A stretch of DNA of 64,000 bases from Styela clava (taxonomy: Eukaryota; Chordata; Ascidiacea; Stolidobranchia; Styelidae): NCBI RefSeq assembly GCF_964204865.1, contig NC_135261.1:8556001-8620000 (forward strand), given 5' to 3'. A program made the translations under genes and the position numbers. Numbering within the stretch: the stretch's first letter is position 1; the number at the start of each line of letters is the position of its first letter. Below the pieces are notes generated by a model. It was not told where the DNA came from. It saw nothing but the letters and a program-made list of their open reading frames with translations, and did not search any database. Below are positions 23,552 to 34,294 of the stretch, piece by piece.

Positions 23552-26500
23552 CTAATCATCTTCATCAATAAGCTTCAGCAACATCTTTCTGTAATCTCCC
23601 TTGGTCTCGCTCTGAATATGAAGGAAAAACGTATAACAAATCAAACCTTTCTTATAACTAATTTATAATACTTGCATTTGTTGTAGTTTACGATTTCATT
23701 GAAACAATATTTATATATTTTGCGCGCTCTTATATTTGTATAATAAAATTTAGGAGATATACTAAAGGAATACTTTTCATTACATTATAAATTAGATATA
23801 CAAGATGTTTCAATCAAACGTAGTAAAATACTACTAGAATAAATTTTCTGAGTATCCGCTCAGACATGGTCACTCGGCAGACCAAACTTGACACCTTTTT
23901 AAGAGATTCAAATGGCACTGAAGTCTTCCCTTCGGGGAATTTTTAAATATATCTTTAAACAACATGTTTGTTATATACCTTGATCTTCTTAGCCAGCGGT
24001 TCACCATATTTATTCCCAAATTCTTCTTTGATGTCTATCATGTCAATTTCACTTCTGGTGGTGACGATGTAAATCAGCTGTTCATCTTCGGTTCCAAAGC
24101 CCTGTAATATGATTTGGTTTATGAAAAATAAGTCCAGAGACTTGTGTCCTGGAATAATCCTAGTGTCGAATAGCTTTCTTAAACGTTTCAATAAAGTATA
24201 ATAAAATACAGACAGTTATGTGCGTAGCAAGAAACACAAATGAAGCTTACCTTCATTGCTTCGTGAAGCTGAGTCGCGTAATACAGGGGTGGAATGAACA
24301 CAGAGAAGCGGACTGTAATATAAAATGAAATATTAAAATTGCATATTATTCTATAATTCCACTTAATTCTTACTTTCGTCAGTTCAAAATTCTAAACGGG
24401 CCACTGTATAAAGCCAAAACAATCCAGTAAAAACAAAGAAGGCACTGGTCCAGCAGAAACATTTTTCGAATCCGAATGATGCAATAACACGATCAAGTTG
24501 ATAACGTTCGCCATTCTTGACAGCATAGTGATCCGTTCTATACGATCGATTTCTTAGCCTTATATTGATGTTTGATACAAAATGTGCAATTCATGTTACG
24601 GATTGATTCATTGAGGTTTAAATTATGGCCCACGCTTATTTTTCAAATAGTACGCAAAGTCTCTAAGAAGACAAACAACTCACTCAAAGCTTTCAATCCT
24701 TTTTTCAAATCACCCTTGCATTCTTTGTCGATGGTTTCAAGGAGGTTGTCCTCTGAAAGTTTAGGCCAACTTTGATTGAACAAAAACCAGAGATGTTCAA
24801 AGCTTCGTTGAGTGAAGATCTCCAAAAATTTGGGATGAGCTGGAGTCCAGTCTTTGACTGCCATCTTGTGCAACTCCTATTAAACAAAAGAAGAGTCAAT
24901 TAAGGTGCTTTAAAGAAATAGATTTCAACGAATTAAGTAAAGTTTATACCTGGGCATCTTCGTCAGCTTGATTAGCTAGAACTGTTCCACTGTCGACTGG
25001 TCTGTTTGCTTTTAAAACAGCAAGCAAAAATTGCTTGAACGATCCAGATGTTTCTTTTTCAATGTCCTCTTCCAGTGATCTATCAGGAAATTCTGTAAAA
25101 AATCAGAATATGAAAAAGAGTTCACTCATGAAGAAACTGAGAAAGTTAAATGTGTGTGCACAAATGTATGTGTTTGATTTCCACCACAAAGAAACTTTCC
25201 AAGATATCTTCTATTTTTTTTGGACTAAATACCAATCCTGTTAAAATCTGTTAATCACAGAACCACATTATTGAAAAATATCGGTTGTTGAAATACAAAT
25301 AAATTGGCAACATTCCTACAAAAAGTCGCATTTAGCTATTGATGCTATTATGCTATTGGAAACATACCTGATGCGTAAGACGCCTTGATTTCTTGTATTT
25401 CGCGGCTGGTTTGAGTGCAAAGTATTTCGATTAGGACAGCTTCATCTGTGCCAAATCCTTTCACAGCCTTGCGCAATGCATTTGCATCCATTACACTGCG
25501 ACTCCACATCAAATGCAACGTTACAGTCTTCAAATCACCGCTCAGATCCTGCTTCAGATCCTCGATCAGTTCCTGCGTAATATACGTTGCTCTTAGTTAC
25601 TTTATGAATCGTTGTATATTTGGCAGTTTTGTGTATGATTGTTCAGACAAGATCGAAAATCATTACTGTTACGAGAGTTGCAATGAATAATTTTATTTTG
25701 TAAAAATACTTTACTGTGAACGATTAACAAAATTTCCGTGAAGAATCGAAATGACTTTTTGATGCTTCAAAACCTGTTTCATATATAATGTCTTACAGTG
25801 TCATATTTGTCCTCATACACATTCGCGATTGCCAATCGTTGAGCTTTGTTGCGACCCGCGAGGATATTGATGATCGTGTCTTCATCAGTTCCTAACGAAA
25901 GGTAAATGTTAGCTTGAAAAATGTAATTTGTATATTCTTGTATATATATATACAAAGGTAAACAAACTACCACTGCCTCTAAAGTGCGCTTTCTGCTGGA
26001 AAGTCGAGATAAAAAGAACGATTGGTTGTCTCATATTATATGTATGTGTTATAAAGGTATTGCAGTATAGTTGCATAATTCTGAAATTCATTTCAAGACT
26101 GGCTTAGGTCTGTATCAATAGTTTGAGTTAATTGATTGCACTTTCTGCAAAATCAAGATGGAGTTTCATGTGTTGAAGTGTCTTACAAGCATGGAACAAA
26201 TTCCTCGTTGAGGAGTCTTCATGATTTATAAGAGGGCCGTGGAATGATTAAAGTACACAATGGGCAAATGGTGGGATGTATCAAAATAAATAGGAAGGAC
26301 TGGTTTTTGAGAATATTCTACTAACCTCTCCCTTTTATGGCTTCGTGTAGCTTCTCGGCGTCATCTGCTGGGTTGAACGGTTCAGAGGGTCGGACAGTTC
26401 CACCTTTCACTTTCCATGTTACAGACACGACTCCCTGAAATTCATAGTTTCACTACAATTTGCAAGTACAAGGTTCATCCTAGCAATTATGTTAGTACAC

Positions 26501-26645
26501 AATAATTGCACTCTTTTGTGAGAAACTGACGTCTATACACATAATGAAAAGTCGTTACGATCAGTATCAATTTCCAGCCAATTGGCATTGTACTCTTACT
26601 ATTCATCAACTGATTGGATATTTTAAAGTCGTGGTTATGGCTCAT
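23552..26645 (-). CDS. Annexin, four-repeat calcium-dependent phospholipid-binding protein
   Basis: Well-supported minus-strand exons: 26430-26326 (or from 26434), 25891-25797, 25572-25368, 25092-24950, 24876-24684, 24312-24251, 24101-23979, 23611-23552; phases agree and encode about 329 aa. Four annexin repeats are present. Repeats 1, 2 and 4 keep the type II calcium loop (KGRGTDED, KGFGTDEA, KGFGTEDE); repeat 3 reads VKDWTPAHPK and has lost the glycine-rich loop. The N-terminal linker has GGTVRPSEPFN, as in several metazoan annexins, and the end is KLIDEDD. Annexins bind acidic membranes in a calcium-dependent way and act in membrane trafficking or repair. The start is less certain: the best candidate first exon is 26645-26600 (ATG with A at -3, GTAAGA donor, phase 1), which fits the acceptor at 26431-26432. 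No long Gly/Pro/Tyr N-terminal domain was found. Confidence 0.88.
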
Positions 26646-27100
26646 GGTTCAGTAACAAGCATGCCTTCATATCAGAGTGTGTTTGTGCAAAAAATGAATT
26701 GTCATAATTTCTAATTGATGTGAAAAGTAGTATGTATGAATGTGGACAATGGTATCAATGTGATGAAATTTCAATCCCAACCTAAGCTCCGGAAAATATA
26801 TATCATTTGAGTTTATTTTATTCAAACACGATTGATTCTAAAATCATTTTAACAACAATCACATGGGTGTGTTAAAATCTGACAGGTAAAAGATATGCGC
26901 ACTTGTATAATAGCTATAGCTATTTAGCTATTATAGGTAACTATATAAATGTGTGGAAAATACAGTAAAGAATTCATAGTCTTACAAAAATCTATAGAAT
27001 CAAGAACAGAATGATTAAAAGGTTGAATGATTAAAACCACAATCTACATGTCACAAATCAGTGACGGATTGGATGACTGTTACGTTATTCAAGTGAAAAA
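26646..27100. other. Spacer between annexin and the single-exon gene
   Basis: No recognisable feature. Weak donor-like sites occur on the minus strand near 26988, but no matching in-frame ATG exon was found. Confidence 0.3.
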
Positions 27101-28318
27101 TTACGCAGTCAAGCCAAATGTGTGATTTGTCACGCTGTAAACCTGCTTTGTGACGTAGATATATTCGTTTCCAACAGGAGAAAGCATTTGCCACTTCAAT
27201 TTCGATTTTGAAGACTTTTGTTTCTTTTTACGCCTGGGCGTTTTGGATGGGGTTGAAGTCAAGGGTATAGGATTAGGTGAATGTTGAGAGGTAGAAACGG
27301 AAGGGGAAATTGTGTCTTCGGACACGAGGGATTTAGTGTCTTCGTTAGAAAAAATTTGGTCAGCTTGTACACCTCTTTCTTGAGGGGTATAAGGTTTATC
27401 GTTGACTGGCCTTCTTTTCCGCTTTTGAACTAAGTCTCCTTCTACACTAACGTCTGACATAAAACATGCTTCTATTTCATCAGAGGATAACGAGCGGTTA
27501 TGTAATGAGACATTATCTGGGGTTTGTGTTCCAGTATGGCTTCTTTTTGGTCGGCGTTTCTTCAGTAGTTTCAAACATTTATCGTCACATTTCAATTCCG
27601 CATCTAATCGGGCAATTAAGGCGTCTTTAAAAGTAACTTCACCACTATCATTTGATTTGTCCACCTCACCACATGAACAACTTTTAGACTCTCTTGCGCC
27701 GCTTTTCCCATCGTGTGCAGTAGATAAACTACTGTCTGACGTGCTACTTTCTGAATCACTGTCTTGCCTGATTATTTTTGCAGGTGGATCAAAGCTAATT
27801 GGGACTTGAGCTGGTTCGATGGGAAAATCTTCTTGCAACTTGGATTTGGGTTCGCTATTTTGTGGGGAAAACGTACCGCCAGGGTCTTCTAACTCACTGG
27901 AGTTGCCTGTGGAATTAAGCGATTTCGGTATTACGATTTCACATTCTCCAATACTATATCCATTTTTCTTTTCTAATTTGGAGGGAATGGGTAATGTTTC
28001 GGAATATGGTGGTTTTGGAAGTTGAAGTAGGTTGGCAGAATGGTTATCGGGATAGCAGGCTGGATGGGAAATGGAATTTTCTTTTTCATCGCTGACAGTT
28101 CTCCTCTCGGCGACCTTACATAAATTTTTCGCCATTAAAATTCTGCCTATTTTTAAGACCTCCGCTTTTCTTTTACAACATCTTGTTGAGTTTATAATCG
28201 AACAAAATCTACTGAAAGATTTATTAGTGCAACAAAACTCTAGGTTAATATACAGACGATGAATTTGTGGCGTTAATTGCATTCTTTGGTTATGTACACG
28301 TGTAATAAACAACAACAT
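27101..28318 (-). CDS. Uncharacterised single-exon protein, Ser/Lys-rich, probably nuclear
   Basis: A continuous 405-codon frame without introns, in a neighbourhood where all other genes are split into small exons. A second plausible start is the Met at codon 62 (28135). The protein has no recognised domain. It is low in complexity: a serine/aspartate cluster (QDSDSESSTSDSSLS), basic clusters that look like nuclear localisation signals (LLKKRRPKRSH, KRKRRPV, TPRRKKKQKSSKSK) and short isolated motifs such as SHTGTQTP and ERGVQADQ. Only the last 40 residues, around KWQMLSPVGNEYIYVTK, look like ordered sequence. The length makes chance unlikely in AT-rich DNA, so I treat it as a gene. It could also be the last exon of a longer gene. 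Confidence 0.55.
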   Translation of the reverse strand: MLLFITRVHNQRMQLTPQIHRLYINLEFCCTNKSFSRFCSIINSTRCCKRKAEVLKIGRILMAKNLCKVAERRTVSDEKENSISHPACYPDNHSANLLQLPKPPYSETLPIPSKLEKKNGYSIGECEIVIPKSLNSTGNSSELEDPGGTFSPQNSEPKSKLQEDFPIEPAQVPISFDPPAKIIRQDSDSESSTSDSSLSTAHDGKSGARESKSCSCGEVDKSNDSGEVTFKDALIARLDAELKCDDKCLKLLKKRRPKRSHTGTQTPDNVSLHNRSLSSDEIEACFMSDVSVEGDLVQKRKRRPVNDKPYTPQERGVQADQIFSNEDTKSLVSEDTISPSVSTSQHSPNPIPLTSTPSKTPRRKKKQKSSKSKLKWQMLSPVGNEYIYVTKQVYSVTNHTFGLTA

Positions 28319-29136
28319 CGGTGCATAAATCTAGTGATTGTGAGCAGAATATAACAACGGCACAACAAAAAATTTTGACTGATTTTGCACAGTCTTTCAA
28401 CAAGGGGGCTTTTTGAGCTATATACATAATTTTGAATAAGTGTTCGTCATAAATTTGTTTCTATAATGTTTGCAATTGCATGCACAAAAACTCTATAGCA
28501 AGAATTTATAATAATTAGATAGCATTTTTATAATTGTATAATAGCGAAATTTAGCGGTTTCGAAATTGTCTTTCTATGGAATATTTATAAAATTTTGCTC
28601 CTCTTCTTCCCAATTTCTTTGTGGCGATGTTCTGGACGTTTTTGCGTTCTCACTGCCAAAAATAAATAAAAAAGAGAATAAAGGAGCGCTCATTAGTGAC
28701 AAAACGAAGAAAGGAAGAAAAAGAAACAAACTATTGAGAAGAAGAGGATCGCCATTCGTAAATTTAGCAGCGGGATTGTTTTTAACGCGTTGCAATTTAG
28801 AACATGTTATATTTTATAGTTATATTCCTTATTTTATCAGGTGGGTTTCTTAACAACCTATTAATTCAGCTTATTTAGTAATGCTTGCTATTTGATCAAT
28901 GAGCTTGCGGTTTTAGTTAAGCAATGATCTGTCGTGCAATAAAGTCAGACGTTTGTTGACGAACGATACCGAGCCTAGATTTTTCACGCATGAATACACT
29001 TTGGCGAGCACGAGTAAAACAATGCTATTTTTAAGCTATTATGCTATTTTCAATTCTCTTTGTTTTAATAATTCGCGTCTCATGCACGGTGTTTGCGAGA
29101 AATCGCTTTTCCAATGACACGTTGGTATTCATGCTT
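28319..29136. other. Spacer, nothing recognised
   Basis: Between the single-exon gene and the 3' end of the filament gene. Overlapping open frames on both strands (28566-28853 and 28574-28795) mirror the same lysine-coding A-rich stretch and show no domain. Confidence 0.35.
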
Positions 29137-29142
29137 TTTATT
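29137..29142 (-). terminator. Polyadenylation signal of the intermediate filament gene
   Basis: AATAAA on the minus strand about 97 nt beyond the TAA at 29239-29241, supporting the chosen last exon. Confidence 0.55.
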
Positions 29143-29238
29143 TGTGCGTGCATTTGGTGTTGCATTCAATGTGTATTTGTTGCGGATTAAATCAGTGACT
29201 TGGTATCGTCCAGCAAAACGTTCTGCTGGTAATGAATG

Positions 29239-32200
29239 TTAGAGTGTTAGGTGACAAGAACAAATTAAATTCACCTTCTCCTCCTTGGGTGCTTTTTCTT
29301 CCAGCATCTCTCCAACTACGTCGCTCGTGGTTCTTGTTGGTGAACCTTCAGATGACTTACTCGAAGCGGAACTGCAAAATTACAAAATGCATGATTTTTG
29401 TGGTGGAGTTGAGGTAAGTAGTCTTTTTTTTATATATTCAATTTCAGTTTAATCAAACGTTACCATTTTATCAAGATAGTACATGAACTTGCAATATGAA
29501 GCAATATACCTTTGTTAGATCGCTGCTCCGAACCTACACTATTAATATTCTGGCGGCAAAGAGATAAGTTTGCTTTCATAATCTGGTATTATACATATTT
29601 TTCAAACTGCTGCATTGCATTGCTTCTATTTATAAATGACAAAAAAATTTACCTGGATCGTGAACTAGCGCTGGACCTAGAGTGAGATCGTGATTTTCTT
29701 GCTGCAGGAGATGCAGATCTGGCTCGAACCGGTTTTCCTTCAGCAACTTCTACGTCAATGTTCCTGTAAAATTATATGAATTATTTGAACCTGCTGCGCA
29801 AGAGTAATCTTTGTCTATTTTTTGCAGCGGGCATTATTCCAATGTCCCGATTAGATTACGGGCTAATTTCACCTATTTCCAATGCCCGGATGCGCCGCCA
29901 ATATTACACTAAACACATAACTGTTATTTAATGGGGAAAAGTCTATACCGATTAAATAACAAAATCTTACTTAGATTCCTCTCCTTGCAGAAGTTTGTGA
30001 TAGATGGCAATTTCTTGATCCAAGCTTAATTTCAAATTGTTCAAATCTTGGTATTCCTTCAAATACTTGCCCAAATCCTGAAAAATTAAAGTATCTCGAA
30101 TATAAGAAGCAATTAGGTTAGACGTATCAAAATATAACTTAATTTCCACGAAGCCGTTTGCTTTAGGGTAAATTACAAATGTACAAGAATGTACCTGCTT
30201 AGCGTCATCAAGTTCTTTGCCAAGTGCGTGTATTTTCTCTTGTGAAGTGTTGTTTTGCTTAGCAAGTCTGTCTTCCAAATCATCTATTTGCCTTTCCAAG
30301 TTGTCGGTCTGATAACAAAAGAGAGTAAAATGAGATGTATATGTGTGAATACCAATGACAAGTTTTATGCGTAAGTTCCGAAAAGTGAGTGTAATATGTA
30401 TAATATGACTGTCGAGCATATCTATTATCGTGCTATTGTATTTGCAATATAATTTGACCACCCCATGTATTTGTGGGCGTGCGTTATGCCTACCATGCTA
30501 TATTATTCAAGCATGCTTGAATTTAATTACCAATCTAAAAGGAAGATCTATCATGCCCAAAACATTTTTGTAAAGTTTACAAAAATGTTTGGAAATCATG
30601 CGAATGAGTCATAGATGTTTCATTTCACCATCACTTTATCTTCCAGGAATCATGACCAAATACCAATTCGTCCGATCTGGAATTTGTTCTTGCTCATTAC
30701 CTTACTACGGAGGCTTTCAAGCTCTAATTCCAGTTGGTGAATTTGCTTCCGTTGATCATTATTCTCGATACGAAGTATGTTATTGTCTTCTTGCAATGAT
30801 TTGTTTTGTTTGTGGAGACCTTCAACCTTGATGGTGTAAAATTGTTGATTAGGTTTACACTAATTCAAATTAAGCCTAATCAGCTTCTAGACCTAGTAGA
30901 ATTTAGTGCACGCTGGACCAGATGTAGTTCAAAAATTTGATGAACGAAAATCACTGAGGTAATTACTAGGATTTGTATATTGAACTGTGGGTCCTGCCTC
31001 TTTGGCTACTCCTACATCGATTCGCATGCCGTTGCCACGCAAGGATACTTAGACGAGATAGTATTGAAGTGATAATAAAATAATATTTTTTCCACGAAAT
31101 AGCAAGTATATTTGTAAGCTGTTTTGTTGAATGTTTACGTCAAAAAACAAGTTGTGGGGTAATGTATTTATAAATTATGAATACTGTTAGATACATTGGC
31201 ACAGGTGTCAGTTATCCATATATTTATGGATATTTCATCTCAGGTATTTTCTGGAAAGAATGCGTAAGATATACCCCAACATTATGAAGCAATGTACAAA
31301 TAAAGGTGCGGTCACTATGCGAGCTAATACTACGCGATATACGAGCGACATTTTTGTTTGTTCTGAGGGTGGTGAACCAAAACGTGTATTTTTATATGTA
31401 ATGAGTGGTTTGAGCCGGTTCAAACCTGATTTCCCTTAGGTAGTCATCGAAATTTTGCTCTATACGGATATGGCGCTGTTACTTCTTGTGTGTACAAATG
31501 AGATGATTTAATCGGGTCACCGAAATAACAGAATAGACTAATAAGTATGAAATTCCTACAGTTGTTTGGTCAGTTTGCTGGATTTATAATGATCACCTTT
31601 GCCAGAACATGCTTATAGTCACGTCTTCGGATTCTATTCGACAAAATAAAAGTACCTTTTCTTTGTAGTAGCTGTCAAGTGACTCCATGTTTTTGGTGTT
31701 GAAGGCTTCGTATTGCTGTCTCACTTGTTGGATGGCATCAGTCAAATCGGGAGTAAGACTCGATGGTTCGTTCTCCACAACAACTGCATGCACAGGTTGA
31801 ATTTGACTACGAAGATTGTCCAATTCCTTCAAAATATCAACAATTCAGTATACAAAAAATATATATTTTTGGTGTTCAACTTTAGCAAATATCAAACCGA
31901 AAAACTCGAACTCCGTAGCCTCCAACTGCAGTGAATAACAAGTGGGATCTTTAATGATGAACCAATGGCCTTGTTGAATGAGGAATCATTGTGAACTAAA
32001 ATTTTGTGTATATCACTCCACGCCACTCCCTAATTTTACTTTTAAATGTTTTATCAACCATTAATATAATACGTCGAGTGTGAACATATGAGGGTACCTT
32101 AGTACCGAGTAATACTTAAACAATGGAATTGAATTCCGCTTACCACTGCATGAGCTTGGCGCTCAAGTTGAAGAGTTTCTTGAAGATTCTCTAACTTGCT

Positions 32201-34294
32201 TTCCATGCTGACCCTCTCGATTGTTGCATCATCAACATCCTACAATATTGAATATTGGGTTATCAGAGTACTTGTACTAAAAATGTCTGCAGGTAATTTA
32301 TTAATTAATTTCTACTGATGTATATGACACATATTGAGATGAAAATCAGCATAACTTTTCGATATTCAACGCCAGATAGCAAAAATGGTCATATGATCCT
32401 GGGATCACGCCATCTGCAATCTGTAAGGACTGGTCGAAGCAAGACCTTTGTATCATCTAGTAACGGGATGTGCCATATTACTGTTATATATTAGTCACCT
32501 TTCTCAGATTTTTAACTTCTTTTTCAATGTCTTCCTTCTCTTTTGAAACCTCGTCATACCTGTTGATATATTACATAAACAGAGTTACTTAGTGATCTAA
32601 ATTATATATATATTGAATATTATTATCTTTATAGCACTCAACGCTTCGATATATGGTTATTGTGTGTATTATAGTGTAAAGGTTCAAAGGCCAATTCAGC
32701 ATAATACAATAGAGGCGGTCGAAATAAAATTTCTCCTTTGAATACCTATAGCCAGGCATATAAACCAGACGTTGTAACGCTAATATAAATAGCGACAAAG
32801 AATGGCGACGCCCTTAGTACACACACTAGAATTCTCCGGCGTTTTTCCACGAATCCGTTCTGCGCATGTGCATGAGAATAGGGCGACCTCAATTTTGTGC
32901 CGGCAAGTATTATTAAAATCAATAGAGCATGTCGCTGCCTTTGAAATATTCCAATTTGGGCTATATTCAATTTTGTGGCTTTTAAATGAGTCGTTGTATG
33001 GATTTAAAGAGACAATTCATACCTTACCAACAAGGTAACATTTATTGGATATATGTTTTTAAACTAGATCAGACAATTTGACATTCCACAAAATATTTTA
33101 GATTTTATTTGCGTTTGAACTCTATGTAAACTATAAAGCTCGAATTGGTGTTTTTGCCGACACATTTCCGCAAATATGTGAGCATGCATCAATGGTCATG
33201 AACGTATTGGTCCTAACTCCTAAACAAAATCGCTAGGTATTGATATTAAAGGACCTGGTGTGTCTTAATGTAAAAGATGATAATAACATCGCCGTTACCA
33301 GACGAAAATAAAATATAGCCCCCGTAGAAAAACATTTAGCACAATTTGAAACTTGTCGACATAATTTATCATACTTCTCCTCCAATTCATCCAGGTCATA
33401 TTTCAAGTTTTCCTTCTCGATCTCCAGCTTTTGATTTTCGACGGACAATTCTTCAACTTTGCTGCGCAATCTCTGAAAACATAGATAACAAGAACAATTT
33501 AGTATATATAATCATATCCACAATGTAGTTTCTTGTTTGCAGTCAGAAATTGTAAGACAAAGGACATCCGGTGAAGAGATTTATCATTCAAACCGTCATA
33601 ATAGGGAGGCTTTGGTAACGAGGTCGAATAAGCCATGGCCTTCTTCGCTGGCCTGTTGCCCAACAAGTCCACCGCACTTTAGTGACTGGTGCTAGCTACA
33701 GTACCAAACATCCAATGCATGCATAATGGTGAAAAAATAGATTTTGTACTTACAGACAATTCATCTTCGTACAACCCAGCAACATCTTTTTGCTGGTCAT
33801 GTCCAGCTGCCTTTCGCAGTAAAGCGTTCTCAGTTTTTAGCGCTTTGTTAGCTTCGACCAAATCGTGAACTTTGTCAATGTAGTTTACCAATCTGTTGTT
33901 GCACTTCTTCAATTTTTCTTTTTCAGCTTCCTTGGTCTTTCGCATCTCTCTAAAATGTCAATTACCTTACATTATATGCTTTGTACTTCGTATGGTTTAT
34001 ACTAGTATATGTGACTTTTATTATCATCTTGTAAAAAAGAGATCTCTAACATGCAGTTCTTCCGATGTACTAAGTAATCTAATGAGTTATTATTAACTTC
34101 TAGGTGTTATTTTTCTTGCAATAAATAACATTGGAGAATCTTCACTGCCTCATCATACATTTAAATAAAGAAACTACTCGTGAAAATTTTACCGCAGTGT
34201 GCGTTTGTACTTACGGAGTCAAAGCGACTGAAGTTGTTTTCCTCTCTGCTCCATAGCTACGTCTGTATGCTGATGTTCTTGTATGGCTGGGCAT
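29239..34294 (-). CDS. Cytoplasmic intermediate filament protein (chordate type)
   Basis: Eleven minus-strand exons: 34294-34215, 33949-33754, 33472-33375, 32559-32499, 32239-32144, 31826-31656, 30826-30701, 30308-30195, 30077-29971, 29763-29653, 29371-29239; 430 aa. The head is short (about 35 residues). Coil 1A has [14 protein letters not shown]; coil 1B runs [19 protein letters not shown] and aligns gap-free with vertebrate type III proteins across the exon 3/4 junction, so the 42-residue insert of protostome filaments and lamins is absent. Coil 2 ends with the helix-termination motif [20 protein letters not shown] and KLLQGEE. The tail of about 80 residues is Ser/Arg-rich, then Glu/Lys-rich. 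No nuclear-lamin tail or CaaX box is present. It should self-assemble or co-assemble into cytoplasmic filaments; which ascidian IF class it belongs to was not resolved. Confidence 0.9.

Noticed and set aside
27819-28262. Plus-strand open frames at 27819-28025 and 28071-28262
   Set aside because: Antisense shadows of the 405-codon minus-strand frame, with no domain.
33233-33374. Continuation of filament exon 3 past 33375 (KLCRQ...)
   Set aside because: Using the GTATGA donor at 33374 gives exact chordate coil 1B spacing with exon 4; reading on would break the heptads and phase.
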